Source: Streptomyces tagetis
Lineage (GTDB): Bacteria > Actinomycetota > Actinomycetes > Streptomycetales > Streptomycetaceae
Direction: 5' to 3'
NCBI RefSeq assembly: GCF_018069565.1
Contig: NZ_JAGPNL010000001.1
Coordinates: 1,488,001 to 1,552,000, forward strand
DNA length: 64,000 nt
A program made the translations under genes and the position numbers. Positions 26,707-35,389 of this stretch are shown in pieces; the first letter of the stretch is position 1, and each line of letters starts with the position of its first letter. The notes under the pieces are model-generated. The model was not told the DNA's origin. It saw nothing but the letters and a program-made list of their open reading frames with translations, and made no database searches.

Positions 26707-27474
26707 ATGGGCGTGAGCACGGCAGCGGCCAGGACGTGGGTGGAGCGCTGGGAACGGCAGCAGCAGCGGTACGCCGTGGAACGCGAGGAGCGTTTCACCG
26801 TGATCTGCGACGTCGTGGAGCACGTCTGCGCCGGCCGCGCCCGCCCCCTCCTGCTCGACCTGGGCTGCGGACCCGGCTCCCTCTCCGCCCGGCTCGCCCG
26901 CCGCCTGCCGGGCGCGGAGACCGTCGCGGTCGACAGGGACCCCGTGCTCCTGGAACTGGCGCGCGCGCACCACGGGGACGCCGCCCGCTACGTGGACGCG
27001 GTGATCGGCGAGGACGGCTGGACCGACGGTCTCGGGCTGCGCCGCGGTGCGGACGCGGCCGTGTCGACGACCGCCCTGCACTACCTGCCCGCCCCCGTCC
27101 TGCTGGAGACCTACCGCGCTCTCGCGGCCCTCCTGCGCCCCGGCGGGGCGCTGGTCAACGGGGACCACTTCCCTCCGGACCTGGGCCCCTGCTCGTATCT
27201 GACCGCGCATGTGGGGCGCCGTCGCGCCGAGCGGACGGGGGACCACCGCCACGAGGACTGGGAGTCCTGGTGGCGTGCCGCGGCGGCCGACCCCGAACTG
27301 GCGGACCTCTTCGAGCGGCGGGGGCGGAGCGGTCCGTCCTCCGGCGACGACGGCGCCAACCACCATCTCTCCGTCCACCGGCACGCCGAACTGCTGCGCC
27401 AGGCGGGCTTCAGCCATGTGGCGCCGGTGTGGCAGGTGGGAGACAGCTCGGTGCTGGTGGCGCTGAAGGACTGA
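26707..27474 (+). CDS. Class I SAM-dependent methyltransferase
   Basis: This 255-aa cytoplasmic protein has SAM motif I LLLDLGCGPGSL, an acidic residue after strand 2 (VAVDRD) and the motif LLRPGGALVNGD, the standard Rossmann methyltransferase layout. The ATG start follows GAGGTGG. A 103-bp gap containing the candidate Zur site separates it from the class V enzyme, so it may have its own promoter while belonging to the same pathway. Its substrate is unknown. Confidence 0.88.
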   Translation: MGVSTAAARTWVERWERQQQRYAVEREERFTVICDVVEHVCAGRARPLLLDLGCGPGSLSARLARRLPGAETVAVDRDPVLLELARAHHGDAARYVDAVIGEDGWTDGLGLRRGADAAVSTTALHYLPAPVLLETYRALAALLRPGGALVNGDHFPPDLGPCSYLTAHVGRRRAERTGDHRHEDWESWWRAAAADPELADLFERRGRSGPSSGDDGANHHLSVHRHAELLRQAGFSHVAPVWQVGDSSVLVALKD

Positions 27475-27576
27475 CGGTTCTTCCCGTACGCACCCGCCCA
27501 CCTGCCCCGCCCGTACCGCGAGTTCGGGCCGTTCAGGAGTGCTGCTCCGGGGGAGCCGCGCGCGAGGTGTCGCTCC

Positions 27577-27813
27577 CTACCGGCTCGCGTACGGCAGGAG
27601 CGCCATCTCGCGGGCGTTCTTGATCGCCGTGGCGAGCTGTCGTTGCTGCCGGGCGGTGACGCGGGTGACGCGGCGGCTGCGGATCTTGCCGCGGTCGGAG
27701 AGGAACTTCCGCAGCAGGTCGGTGTCCTTGTAGTCGATGTAGGTGATCCCGGCCGCGTCCAGCGGGTTGGGGCGGGGCTTCAGGGGCTTGCGGGGGCCTT
27801 GGCGGGGTGCCAT
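27577..27813 (-). CDS. rpsR: 30S ribosomal protein S18 paralogue
   Basis: This 78-aa basic protein has the S18 core [20 protein letters not shown], followed by [18 protein letters not shown]. It is a second-copy S18 in the zinc-limitation set and contains no cysteine. It lies last in a minus-strand group after L33, L31 and the CobW-like gene, which points to co-regulation by the Zur box at 29483. Confidence 0.95.
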   Translation of the reverse strand: MAPRQGPRKPLKPRPNPLDAAGITYIDYKDTDLLRKFLSDRGKIRSRRVTRVTARQQRQLATAIKNAREMALLPYASR

Positions 27814-27849
27814 GGGTGCTCCTTCGGTGATGCTGCGGAGGGGGCGGGG

Positions 27850-29004
27850 TCATACGGCGGGGTCGAGGAGGGAGTCGAACGCGGCCGGGAGGTGTCTCCA
27901 CGCCTCCGGTCCCGCCGCGTACTCGGCGTCGGTGAGCAGGCAGGACTCCAGCACCCGGGCGAGCCCGTCGCGGTCCAGGCCGGGTGAGGTGAAGACGAGG
28001 TGCTGGCAGCGGTCGCCGTGCTCGGGATGCCAGTCCAGCGCGGCGGCGGCCCGGCGTACCGGCGCGACCATCTCCCAGGCGGCGTCCGGCAGGGAGGCGA
28101 GCCACGGCCCGGCGCTCTCCACGCACAGGGCTCCGCCCGCGGCGTCCCAGGAGAGCAGGGTGTCGGGGCGGTCGGCGAGCCAGAACCGTCCCCGGCTGCG
28201 GGCGGCGGCGCAGCAGAGGTCCTCCAGCGCCTGGTAGAGGCGTTCGGGGTGGAAGGGGCGGTGCCGGCGCCAGACGAAGGTGGTGACGCCGGCCGCGTCG
28301 GCTTCCTGGGGGAGCAGGGCGCAGGCCGGATGCTGGGCCGAGGCCGCCGCCTCGACGTCGAAGCCGGCGAACGCCAGCCGCGCGAGTTCCGCGGAGCCGG
28401 CGTCCACCTGGCGGGCGGTGGGGTGGAGTTGGGTGAGGAGCGCGCGGTCCTCGTCGTCGGCGTCGTCGCTCTCCACGAGGGCGAGGACGGGGGCGTACTC
28501 CAGTTGCCTGGCCCAGGTGTCGCCCACGGTGCGCTGGTCGCCGGCGGCAGCCGCGAGGCCCGCCTCGGCGAGGTCGTCGCCGTTGCCGAGACAGGGGAGT
28601 ACGAGAGCCGGGTCGACCGCCGTGATCACGTTGGTGAGCCGGACCGCGTCGCCGCCGTGATGGACGACCACCTCGGCCATCCCCTTGGGCTCGACGGAGT
28701 CCCACAGCTCGACGACGGCGAGCCGGGTGAGGCCGGCAGCCGCGAGCCGTTCCAGCTCGGGAACCAGGTCTTCGCGCAGCGCGCAGCACGCGCAGTCGTT
28801 GACCAGCGGGGCATCGCCCCGGGACAACTCGCCCGAGGCGTCGCGCACCTGGCGCACGACGGTGCCGTCGGCCGCCGTGGACAGGTCGTGGTGGAGGGCG
28901 ACGCTGCCGGGTACGGCGCGCAGGAGGTGGTCCACGACCTTCCGGCGTGCCTCGGAGTGGAGCCCGCCGACGATGACGACGGGCAGTGCGGCCTCGTCCG
29001 GCAT
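27850..29004 (-). CDS. CobW-like protein with a lost P-loop
   Basis: This 384-aa member of the COG0523/CobW family keeps the metal-binding CACC motif (VNDCACCALRED) and the C-terminal CobW_C domain (GRFWLADRPDT). COG0523 proteins are GTPases linked to metal insertion or zinc trafficking. Here the N-terminal strand runs VVIVGGLHSEARRKV, with no GxxxxGKS/T, and the NKxD guanine motif is replaced by TAVDPALVL. It therefore should not bind GTP in the standard way. It overlaps the L31 gene by an ATGA and belongs to the Zur-type operon, so a zinc chaperone or sensor role is a reasonable inference. Confidence 0.85.
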   Translation of the reverse strand: MPDEAALPVVIVGGLHSEARRKVVDHLLRAVPGSVALHHDLSTAADGTVVRQVRDASGELSRGDAPLVNDCACCALREDLVPELERLAAAGLTRLAVVELWDSVEPKGMAEVVVHHGGDAVRLTNVITAVDPALVLPCLGNGDDLAEAGLAAAAGDQRTVGDTWARQLEYAPVLALVESDDADDEDRALLTQLHPTARQVDAGSAELARLAFAGFDVEAAASAQHPACALLPQEADAAGVTTFVWRRHRPFHPERLYQALEDLCCAAARSRGRFWLADRPDTLLSWDAAGGALCVESAGPWLASLPDAAWEMVAPVRRAAAALDWHPEHGDRCQHLVFTSPGLDRDGLARVLESCLLTDAEYAAGPEAWRHLPAAFDSLLDPAV

Positions 29005-29258
29005 CAGTTGGCTCCCGGCCGGCCGTAGCGGCGCTCGAAGCGCTCGACCCGCCCGGCGGTGTCCAGGACTCGGGCGGTCCCCGTGTAGAAGGGGTGGCTC
29101 ACGTCGGAGGTCTCGACGTCGACGACCGGGTAGGTGTTGCCGTCCTCCCAGTCGATCGTCTTGTCGCTGGTCATGGTGGAGCGGGTGAGGAAGGCGTGGT
29201 TCGCGGCGCGGTCGCGGAAGACGACGGGGCCGTACGCGGGGTGGATTCCGGGCTTCAT
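29004..29258 (-). CDS. rpmE2: 50S ribosomal protein L31 type B (zinc-free)
   Basis: This 84-aa type B L31 begins [16 protein letters not shown] and contains SHPFYTG. It lacks the CxxC zinc ribbon of the housekeeping form, so it can replace the zinc-binding version when zinc is scarce and free up that zinc. It is co-transcribed with the L33 paralogue upstream and the CobW-like gene downstream. Confidence 0.95.
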   Translation of the reverse strand: MKPGIHPAYGPVVFRDRAANHAFLTRSTMTSDKTIDWEDGNTYPVVDVETSDVSHPFYTGTARVLDTAGRVERFERRYGRPGAN

Positions 29259-29304
29259 GGGTGTCCTTGGGGTGAGGGCCGGCGGCGGTGGGGCGCGGGG
29301 GAGG

Positions 29305-29469
29305 TCAGCGTTCCTCGCGGAAGTCGACGTGGCGCCGGGCGACGGGGTCGTACTTGCGCAGGACCAGGCGGTCGGGGTCGTTGCGGCGGTTCTTGCGGGT
29401 GACGTACGTGTAGCCGGTTCCCGCGGTGGAGCGGAGCTTGATGATCGGGCGTACCTCGTTGCGTGCCAT
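29305..29469 (-). CDS. rpmG: 50S ribosomal protein L33 paralogue (zinc-free)
   Basis: This 54-aa protein starts [19 protein letters not shown] and ends HVDFREER, the complete L33 sequence without any cysteine pair. The start ATG lies 13 bp from the Zur box, so its transcription should be blocked by zinc-loaded Zur. It leads the minus-strand operon. Confidence 0.95.
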   Translation of the reverse strand: MARNEVRPIIKLRSTAGTGYTYVTRKNRRNDPDRLVLRKYDPVARRHVDFREER

Positions 29470-29482
29470 GAGGGGTACTATA

Positions 29483-29499
29483 TGGGAATGGTTGTCATT
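29483..29499. promoter_or_regulatory. Divergent Zur box
   Basis: TGGGAATGGTTGTCATT agrees at 14 of 17 positions with the Zur core TGAAAATGGTTTTCATT and contains the palindrome AATG-N5-CATT. It lies between the divergent L33 and L28 genes, in line with the established Zur control of zinc-free ribosomal proteins in Streptomyces. Confidence 0.85.
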
Positions 29500-29536
29500 A
29501 CCAAAAGCAGCCGTCCGACGAGAGGCAGGTAAGACC

Positions 29537-29773
29537 TTGTCCGCCCACTGCCAACTGACCGGCGCCCAGCCGGGCTTCGGCAACACCATCTCCCACTCGC
29601 ACCGGCGCACCTCGCGCCGTTTCGACCCCAACATCCAGCGCAAGCGCTACTGGCTGCCGAGCGAGGGGCGGCACGTCCGGCTGACCCTCAGCGCGAAGGC
29701 GATCAAGACCGTCGACGGCATCGGCATCGAGGCCGCAGTGGCCCGTATCCGCGCCCGAGGGGGGAAGGTCTGA
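29537..29773 (+). CDS. rpmB: 50S ribosomal protein L28 paralogue
   Basis: This 78-aa L28 paralogue begins at a TTG (reading [20 protein letters not shown]) and continues with [13 protein letters not shown] and a terminal ARGGKV. An ATG further upstream would place the start before the Zur box with a non-L28 extension, so I reject it. It overlaps the S14 gene by ATGA and forms the rightward arm of the Zur-controlled set. Confidence 0.93.
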   Translation: MSAHCQLTGAQPGFGNTISHSHRRTSRRFDPNIQRKRYWLPSEGRHVRLTLSAKAIKTVDGIGIEAAVARIRARGGKV

Positions 29774-30078
29774 TGGCCAAGAAGAGCAAGATCGCGCAGA
29801 ACGAGAAGCGCAAGGCGACCGTCGAGCGGTACGCGGCCCGGCGCGCGGAGTTGAAGGAGGTCATCCGCCGGCCGTCCTCGACCGACGCCGAACGCCGGTC
29901 CGCCGCCGAGGAGTTGCGCCGTCAGCCCCGCGACGCGAGTGCCACCCGGGTGCGGAACCGGGACAGCGTGGACGGGCGACCGCGCGGCCACCTGCGGAAG
30001 TTCGGCCTCTCGCGGGTGCGCCTGCGGGAACAGGCCCACGCCGGCTTCCTTCCCGGAGTCACCAAGTCCTCCTGGTAG
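29773..30078 (+). CDS. rpsN: 30S ribosomal protein S14 paralogue (zinc-free)
   Basis: This 101-aa S14 starts [14 protein letters not shown] and ends with the conserved [20 protein letters not shown]. It is the long form without the CxxC...CxxC zinc site, so it can substitute for the zinc-type S14 in zinc limitation. Translation is coupled to L28 by the ATGA overlap, and a hairpin follows. Confidence 0.95.
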   Translation: MAKKSKIAQNEKRKATVERYAARRAELKEVIRRPSSTDAERRSAAEELRRQPRDASATRVRNRDSVDGRPRGHLRKFGLSRVRLREQAHAGFLPGVTKSSW

Positions 30079-30103
30079 CGCTGCCGCTCGCGCTACGGGA
30101 GGA

Positions 30104-30141
30104 GGTGCCGGCCGTGCCCCGGCGGGGTCACGGCCGGCACC
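30104..30141. terminator. Hairpin terminator after S14
   Basis: Perfect 13-bp arms (GGTGCCGGCCGTG and its complement) surround a 12-nt loop, 26 bp after the S14 stop and before the convergent aldolase gene. Confidence 0.7.
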
Positions 30142-30222
30142 GGCATCTCGGGACGTGTGCCCGGAGGCCGGGCCACTGCCAGGGGGGTGGGGCCGGTGGC
30201 CGGGCCCCGGCGTCGCCGTGCC

Positions 30223-30882
30223 TCAGTCCGCCGCGCCCTCCCAGAAGCTGCCGTAGCGGTCGGCCAGGGCCGTCGCCTCCTCGGTGGTGAGCAGGCGTGG
30301 GGCGGTGTCCTTGAGGAGCAGGGTGAGACGTGCGACCTCCTCCAGCTCGACGGCGGCGTCCACGGCTCGCGCCAGCGTGTCACCGGCGGTGACGGGGCCG
30401 TGGTTTTGCAGGAGGGCGGCGCGGAAGGGGAAGCCGAGGGCCTCCATGCGGCGTGCCTGGCCGAGGTCGCCGGGGGCCGCGTACGGGATGAGCGGGGTCT
30501 GCCCCACGCGCATGACGAAGTACGGCGTGAGGGGGGCGAGCGCGCTGCGCCGGGACCAGGCCGGCAGGCAGGAGCAGGCGGCGGCGTGGGCGCTGTGCAG
30601 ATGGACGACGGCCCGGGTGCCGGGGTCGCGCCGGTAGAAGGCCCGGTGGAGCGGGAACTCCTTGGACGGCGGCGGACCGGCCGTATGCCCGTCGTGCAGC
30701 GGCGCCCGCGCGTCCAGCACCGCGAGCCGGTCGGGGTCCAGGGCCTCCAGCCGGGCCCCGGTGGGCGTCATGTAGATGCGGTCGCCGACGCGGACACTGA
30801 GGTTGCCGGAGGCTCCCGGGCTCAGTCCGGCCGCCGCCAGTTCGCGTCCGGCCGCGACGAGTTCGTGACGGGCGTCGCTCAT
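30223..30882 (-). CDS. Class II aldolase-family decarboxylase (OtnC/OiaC-like)
   Basis: This 219-aa class II aldolase/adducin-family protein has metal-binding HLHSAHA and the HGP motif in ALLQNHGPV, with the phosphate-binding stretch LSPGASGNLSVR near the N-terminus. Beside a four-carbon acid sugar kinase, the family normally decarboxylates a 3-oxo-tetronate 4-phosphate (or a branched analogue) to dihydroxyacetone phosphate. It overlaps the kinase gene by 4 bp, so the two are translated together. Confidence 0.85.
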   Translation of the reverse strand: MSDARHELVAAGRELAAAGLSPGASGNLSVRVGDRIYMTPTGARLEALDPDRLAVLDARAPLHDGHTAGPPPSKEFPLHRAFYRRDPGTRAVVHLHSAHAAACSCLPAWSRRSALAPLTPYFVMRVGQTPLIPYAAPGDLGQARRMEALGFPFRAALLQNHGPVTAGDTLARAVDAAVELEEVARLTLLLKDTAPRLLTTEEATALADRYGSFWEGAAD

Positions 30883-32159
30883 CCGAGGTCTCCCCAGGCG
30901 CCGGTGAACAGGGACCGTCCGCCGAAGTTCCCCGACTTCAGCGCGAGGTTGTACGAGGCCCCGTCCGGCGCCGAGCCATGTGCCCAGGAGACTCCGGGGG
31001 CCAGGGCGGGCCCGAGTTCGAGGCGGCGTACGCCGAGGGCGCGCACCACGCTGCCCGAGGTCTCGCCGCCGGCCACGACGAACTGCCGGGCGCCCGCCCC
31101 GGCGAAGGCCACCGCGCAGTCGGCGAGGGCCTCCTCCACCAGTTCGGCGGCGGGCCGCTGCCCCTCGGGCGGGTCGCGCTCGATGTCCGAGAGCGAGCCG
31201 ACGGCGTAGACGAGGACCGGCCGGCCGGGTGCGGCGGACCAGTGCGCACGGGCCCAGTCGGTGAGCCGGGCGACCTCCGCCGCCGCGTCGGCGCGCAGGG
31301 CGGCCAGGTCGAGCCGCGTGCTCGGCAGGTCCGGGAGCGCGGCCTCGGTCTGGGCGCGGGTGGCCGCCGACGCGCTGCCGGCCAGCACCGCGCGGTGTCC
31401 GGGGACCACGGGCATGGCCGCGGTGGCCGGGGCGCCCCGCGACGGCAGCCCGAGCGCGAGCCCGGAACCCCCGGTGACCAGCGGGTGGTGAGCGGTGGCG
31501 GCCGCGATCCTGGTGAGGTCCTCGTCGTCGATGGCGTCGACCACCACGTAGCACGGTCCGTCGTCCGACGAGGCGTCCAGAGCCGCGCGCAGCGCGCCCG
31601 GATCGCCCCGGACCACGTCCAGGCCGACGGCCCGGACGGGGTGGACGGTCTGCGGGGAGAGCAGCCGCACCAGACGGGAGTCGGTCATCGGGGTCAGCGG
31701 GTGGTGGCGCATGGGGCTGTCGCCGAGCAACTGGTCGCCCACGAAGAGATGGCCCCGGTAGACGGTGCGCCCGGTGGCCGGGAAGGACGGCACCACCACC
31801 GCGGTCCGGGTGCCCATCTCGGCCATCAGCGCGTCGGCGACCGGGCCGATGTTGCCGCGCGGGGTGGAGTCGAAGGTCGAGCAGTACTTGTCGTAGATCC
31901 GCTCACAGCCCAGCCGGCGCAGGGCGGCGAGCGCGGCCACGCTCTCGCCGACGGCCTCGGCGACCGGCGCCGTGCGCGATTTCAACGCCACCACCACGGC
32001 GTCCATCTCCGCCAGCCCGGCCAGCTCGGCTTCGGTGGGCACGCCGAGGGTGACGCTGGTCCGAACCCCTCTGGCCACCCAGTTCGTCGCGAGATCGGTG
32101 GCGCCGGTGAAGTCGTCGGCGATACCGCCCCATCGGAGTGCTGTGTGTGCTCTGCGCAC
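30879..32159 (-). CDS. Four-carbon acid sugar kinase (OtnK/OiaK-like)
   Basis: This 426-aa kinase of the DUF1537 family starts with the typical GGIADDFTGATDLA. It contains YDKYCSTFDSTPRGNIGPV and, in the C-terminal nucleotide-binding half, VAGGETSG with a preceding Gly-rich region. These enzymes phosphorylate 3-oxo-tetronates or 3-oxo-isoapionate. The start is the GTG at 32159. It is divergent from the SAF-domain gene, and the space between holds repeated GTTACGT boxes. Confidence 0.88.
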   Translation of the reverse strand: MRRAHTALRWGGIADDFTGATDLATNWVARGVRTSVTLGVPTEAELAGLAEMDAVVVALKSRTAPVAEAVGESVAALAALRRLGCERIYDKYCSTFDSTPRGNIGPVADALMAEMGTRTAVVVPSFPATGRTVYRGHLFVGDQLLGDSPMRHHPLTPMTDSRLVRLLSPQTVHPVRAVGLDVVRGDPGALRAALDASSDDGPCYVVVDAIDDEDLTRIAAATAHHPLVTGGSGLALGLPSRGAPATAAMPVVPGHRAVLAGSASAATRAQTEAALPDLPSTRLDLAALRADAAAEVARLTDWARAHWSAAPGRPVLVYAVGSLSDIERDPPEGQRPAAELVEEALADCAVAFAGAGARQFVVAGGETSGSVVRALGVRRLELGPALAPGVSWAHGSAPDGASYNLALKSGNFGGRSLFTGAWGDLG

Positions 32160-32273
32160 CGTCTGCCACCCGTCCTTGTGTCGTGAACACGCCCGAGAAG
32201 GCCCCGTTACCCGGGCTTGTCCCGGACCATCCGGCCGTCTCGACCGTCACACGATCGAGATCTGTGAATCAAT

Positions 32274-32311
32274 GTTACGTACGTTGACGCTCATGTTAAT
32301 CCACGTTACGT
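32274..32311. promoter_or_regulatory. Candidate DeoR operator (repeated GTTACGT)
   Basis: GTTACGT occurs at 32274-32280 and 32305-32311, 31 bp or about three helical turns apart, with related ACGTTGACG and GTTCACG flanks. The site lies in the 222-bp divergent promoter of the sugar-acid cluster, where the DeoR regulator encoded at 35390 would be expected to bind. Confidence 0.55.
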
Positions 32312-32381
32312 TCACGCTGCGAAGCGGGGAACCGCATGGCAACACACCGGCCCCGCACGGGCCGCTTTCCCAGGAGGGCTC

Positions 32382-33770
32382 ATGAACGTCGACGCGCCGG
32401 GCGATCCGCTCACGGCGGGCCCCGTGACCTACGCGCTCACCGGTGCGGGGGGCGGTTTCGCCCGCACCCTGCTGGCGCAATCGCTGCTGATGCCCGGACT
32501 CCGTCCGGCCGTGCTCTGCGATCTGGACCCCGACGCGGTGCTCGCCCTGTGCGCACGGCTCGGCTACGACCCGGCCACGCTGTCCGTCGTGTCCGACGCG
32601 GACGGGCTGCGGGCGGCGCGCGCCGCCGGGCACACCGCCGTCGTCGCCGACATCGCGCTGCTGGCCGACGCCGCGTACGACATCCTCGTGGAGGCCACCG
32701 GCAGCCCCTCGGCCGGGTTCCGCGCCGCCCGGCAGGCGATCGAGGGCCGCCACCACGTGGCGATGGTCAGCAAGGAGGTCGACTCCGTCGCCGGCGTCGA
32801 ACTGGACCGGCTCGCCCGCCTGCACGGTGTCGTCTACACCCCCGCCGCCGGAGACCAGCCCGCCAACCTGATCGCGTGGTACGACCGGGTCCGCCTCCTC
32901 GGTCTGGAGATCGTCGCCATCGGCAAGTCCGGTGAGTACGACCTGGTCTTCGACCCGGCCACCGGCGAGGTGCGCCAGCTCGACCAGACGCTGCACGCCC
33001 CCGGGCTCGGCGAACTGCTCGGGCTCGGCGACGACGTGCCCGCCACACTCGCCGCCCGCGCCCGCGCCGTCGCCCCGCTCAAGCGCGCCGCCGCGGCCGA
33101 CTACTGCGAGATGGCCGTGGTGGCGGCCGGAACCGGCTTCGTACCCGACCGCGAGGACCTGCACTACCCGGTCGCCCGCATCGCCGAACTCGCCGACGTC
33201 TACGCCCTTCGGGAGGACGGCGGCGTGCTCGGCAGAGCCGGTGTCATCGACGTGTTCAGTGTGCTCCGGCTGCCGGAGGAGGCCAGCTTCGCGGGCGGCG
33301 TCTTCGCGGTCGTACGCACCCACGACCCGGTCACCTGGGAGGTCCTCGCGCGGAAGGGCCACGTCGTCAGCCGAAACGGCCGGTACGCCTGCCTCTACCT
33401 GCCGTACCACCTGATGGGCGTGGAGACACCGCTCACCCTGCTGGCCGCCGTACGCGACGGCGTCCCCACCGGCGCCTCCGCACCCGGCCGGTACGCCGTG
33501 CTCGCGGGACGCGCCGCCCGTGACCTGCCCGCCGGAACCCTCCTCGCCATGGGCGGCCACCACCACGAGATCGACGGGGTCGCCCCCGTCCTGCTGCCCG
33601 CCCCCGAGGCGCCCGCCGACACCGCCCCCTTCTATCTCGCCGCCCACGCCCGCCTCGTACGGGACGTCCCGAAGGGCGCCCTGATCACCCTGCCGGACAT
33701 CGACGGCCACGATCCCGACCTGCTCGCCGCCTGGCACGCCGGCGCGGACCCCGCCCCGCCGACGCGCTGA
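32382..33770 (+). CDS. SAF-domain NAD(P)-dependent oxidoreductase (homoserine dehydrogenase-like)
   Basis: This 462-aa protein has an N-terminal Rossmann domain (YALTGAGGGFARTLL), a catalytic-domain region resembling homoserine dehydrogenase (VSKEVD, GIVYTPAAGDQPANL-like segment) and a C-terminal SAF domain (ARDLPAGTLLAMGG, DVPKGALITL). Members next to DUF1537 kinases are thought to oxidise or rearrange sugar acids, but substrates vary. It starts at the ATG after AGGAGG and opens the rightward operon with the GntP permease. It may be the dehydrogenase that feeds the kinase and decarboxylase. Confidence 0.82.
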   Translation: MNVDAPGDPLTAGPVTYALTGAGGGFARTLLAQSLLMPGLRPAVLCDLDPDAVLALCARLGYDPATLSVVSDADGLRAARAAGHTAVVADIALLADAAYDILVEATGSPSAGFRAARQAIEGRHHVAMVSKEVDSVAGVELDRLARLHGVVYTPAAGDQPANLIAWYDRVRLLGLEIVAIGKSGEYDLVFDPATGEVRQLDQTLHAPGLGELLGLGDDVPATLAARARAVAPLKRAAAADYCEMAVVAAGTGFVPDREDLHYPVARIAELADVYALREDGGVLGRAGVIDVFSVLRLPEEASFAGGVFAVVRTHDPVTWEVLARKGHVVSRNGRYACLYLPYHLMGVETPLTLLAAVRDGVPTGASAPGRYAVLAGRAARDLPAGTLLAMGGHHHEIDGVAPVLLPAPEAPADTAPFYLAAHARLVRDVPKGALITLPDIDGHDPDLLAAWHAGADPAPPTR

Positions 33771-33801
33771 GCCGCTCCGACCGAGTACAAAGAGGTATTC
33801 C

Positions 33802-35265
33802 ATGTCCGACGCCTACACGCTGGTCGTGTTCGGCGGCGCGATCGTCGCGCTGGTGCTGCTGATCGCCAAGTTCAAGGTCCATCCGGTCGCCACCCTCTTC
33901 GTCATCGTCACCACGCTCGGGCTGGTCCTCGGGCTGGGCGGCGAGAAGACACTGAAACTGGTCACCGAGGGGTTCGGCTCGACCATGTCGAGTGTCGGCC
34001 TGCTGATCGTCTTCGGCTGCGTGCTCGGCAAGATGCTGGAGCTGAGCGGCGCCGCGCTGCGCATCACCGAGGAGGCGCTGCGCTGGTTCTCCGGCCGGAA
34101 GATCCCCTGGGCGATCGCACTCGCCTCGGCCGTCGTCGGCATCCCGCTGATCGCCGACACCGTCGTGCTGATGCTGATCCCGGTCGTCTCCGCCATCGCG
34201 ATGCGCAGCGGCATGTCGATGATGCGGCTGGGGCCCATCCTCTACATCGGCGCCTACGTGATGACCTCGCTGGTCCCGCCGGGCCCAGGCCCGCTGGCGG
34301 CCTCCGCCCTGCTGGGCGTGGACCTGGGACAGGCGATGCTCTACGGCGCGCTGGTCGGCATCCCCGGCATCATCGTCGCCACCCTGGACCTGCTGACCAT
34401 CAGGACGTACGTCGCGCCCAAGGCCGAGTACGTCGACCACCTGCCCGCCGCCGAGGGCCGCGCCGGCCTTGCCGGCCGTGGCACCGGTACGGGCGGCACG
34501 CAGGACGCCGACGGCACGCCCGGTACCCAGGAGAGCGCGGGCACCGGCGGTACGACCCTCACCCAGGAGGCCACCGGCACCGATACCGGGGCGGGCCGGC
34601 TGCCGAGCCTGCGCCTCTCGCTCGTCCCGATCTTCGTCCCGATCCTGCTCATCATGCTCGACTCGTACGTCGTGGACATGGTCGGCGAGAAGTCCTCACT
34701 GGGCGGGGTGCTGCACTTCCTCGGTGCCCCGCTGATGGCCCTGTTCATCGGCTGTCTCACCGCCCTGCCGCTGTTCGGCCGGGACTGGCGCCGCAAGAGC
34801 ACGCTCAACGACCTCTTCGAAGCCGGACTGAAGCTGGCGGCCCTCCCCCTCGCCCTCACCGGGGTCGGCGGCGCGCTGGCCCTGATCATCCGGGACACCA
34901 AGGTCGCCGACGGCGCCGCCGACGTGATCCGGGACATGGGACTGTCGCCGATCATCGTGCCGTTCCTGGTGGCCGCGGCCATCTGCACGATCACCGGTTC
35001 GAACATCCTGGGCGTGATGACCGCCGCCGCGATCATGGAGCCGCTCATGGCCGGGCTGGGCATCTCCGCACTCGCCGTCTACCTGGCCTGCGGCACCGGC
35101 GCGCAGATCATGAAGCACGCCAACTCGTCGGGCTTCTGGGTGACCACGACCCTCTCCAACATGACCGTGGGACAGGGAATCAGGTCCATCGGGGTTGCCT
35201 CCGCGATCTCCGGCGTGACCGGTTTCGCCATCCTCTACGTCCTGTACGCGATGGGCCTGGTCTGA
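33802..35265 (+). CDS. GntP-family sugar-acid permease
   Basis: This 487-aa integral membrane protein has about 12 hydrophobic segments and GntP-family motifs (MLELSGAALRITEEAL, VGIPLIADTVVLML, ILYIGAYVMTSLVPPGPGPLA). Relatives import gluconate and related aldonates with protons. A central hydrophilic loop of about 60 residues, rich in Gly and Thr (TGTGGTQDADGTPGT), is longer than usual. It lies 31 bp after the SAF gene and presumably imports the substrate of this cluster. Confidence 0.92.
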   Translation: MSDAYTLVVFGGAIVALVLLIAKFKVHPVATLFVIVTTLGLVLGLGGEKTLKLVTEGFGSTMSSVGLLIVFGCVLGKMLELSGAALRITEEALRWFSGRKIPWAIALASAVVGIPLIADTVVLMLIPVVSAIAMRSGMSMMRLGPILYIGAYVMTSLVPPGPGPLAASALLGVDLGQAMLYGALVGIPGIIVATLDLLTIRTYVAPKAEYVDHLPAAEGRAGLAGRGTGTGGTQDADGTPGTQESAGTGGTTLTQEATGTDTGAGRLPSLRLSLVPIFVPILLIMLDSYVVDMVGEKSSLGGVLHFLGAPLMALFIGCLTALPLFGRDWRRKSTLNDLFEAGLKLAALPLALTGVGGALALIIRDTKVADGAADVIRDMGLSPIIVPFLVAAAICTITGSNILGVMTAAAIMEPLMAGLGISALAVYLACGTGAQIMKHANSSGFWVTTTLSNMTVGQGIRSIGVASAISGVTGFAILYVLYAMGLV

Positions 35266-35304
35266 CCGGACGGGCACGCCGCCGGCCCGGGGTACCGTCA
35301 CACT

Positions 35305-35333
35305 CCGGCCGCCCGCCCCTGGCGGGCGGCCGG
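35305..35333. terminator. Hairpin terminator after the permease
   Basis: Perfect 13-bp arms (CCGGCCGCCCGCC and its complement) with a 3-nt loop separate the permease from the DeoR gene, suggesting that the regulator has its own promoter. Confidence 0.65.
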
Positions 35334-35389
35334 TGGCACGGGAAGCACACCGGAGACGCGCGAGGAAGACACGAGTGAAGGAGACCAGG

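Noticed and set aside
29426..29536. An upstream ATG giving L28 a 37-residue N-terminal extension
   Set aside because: The extension spans the Zur box and has no similarity to L28; the TTG at 29537 gives the normal 78-aa protein.
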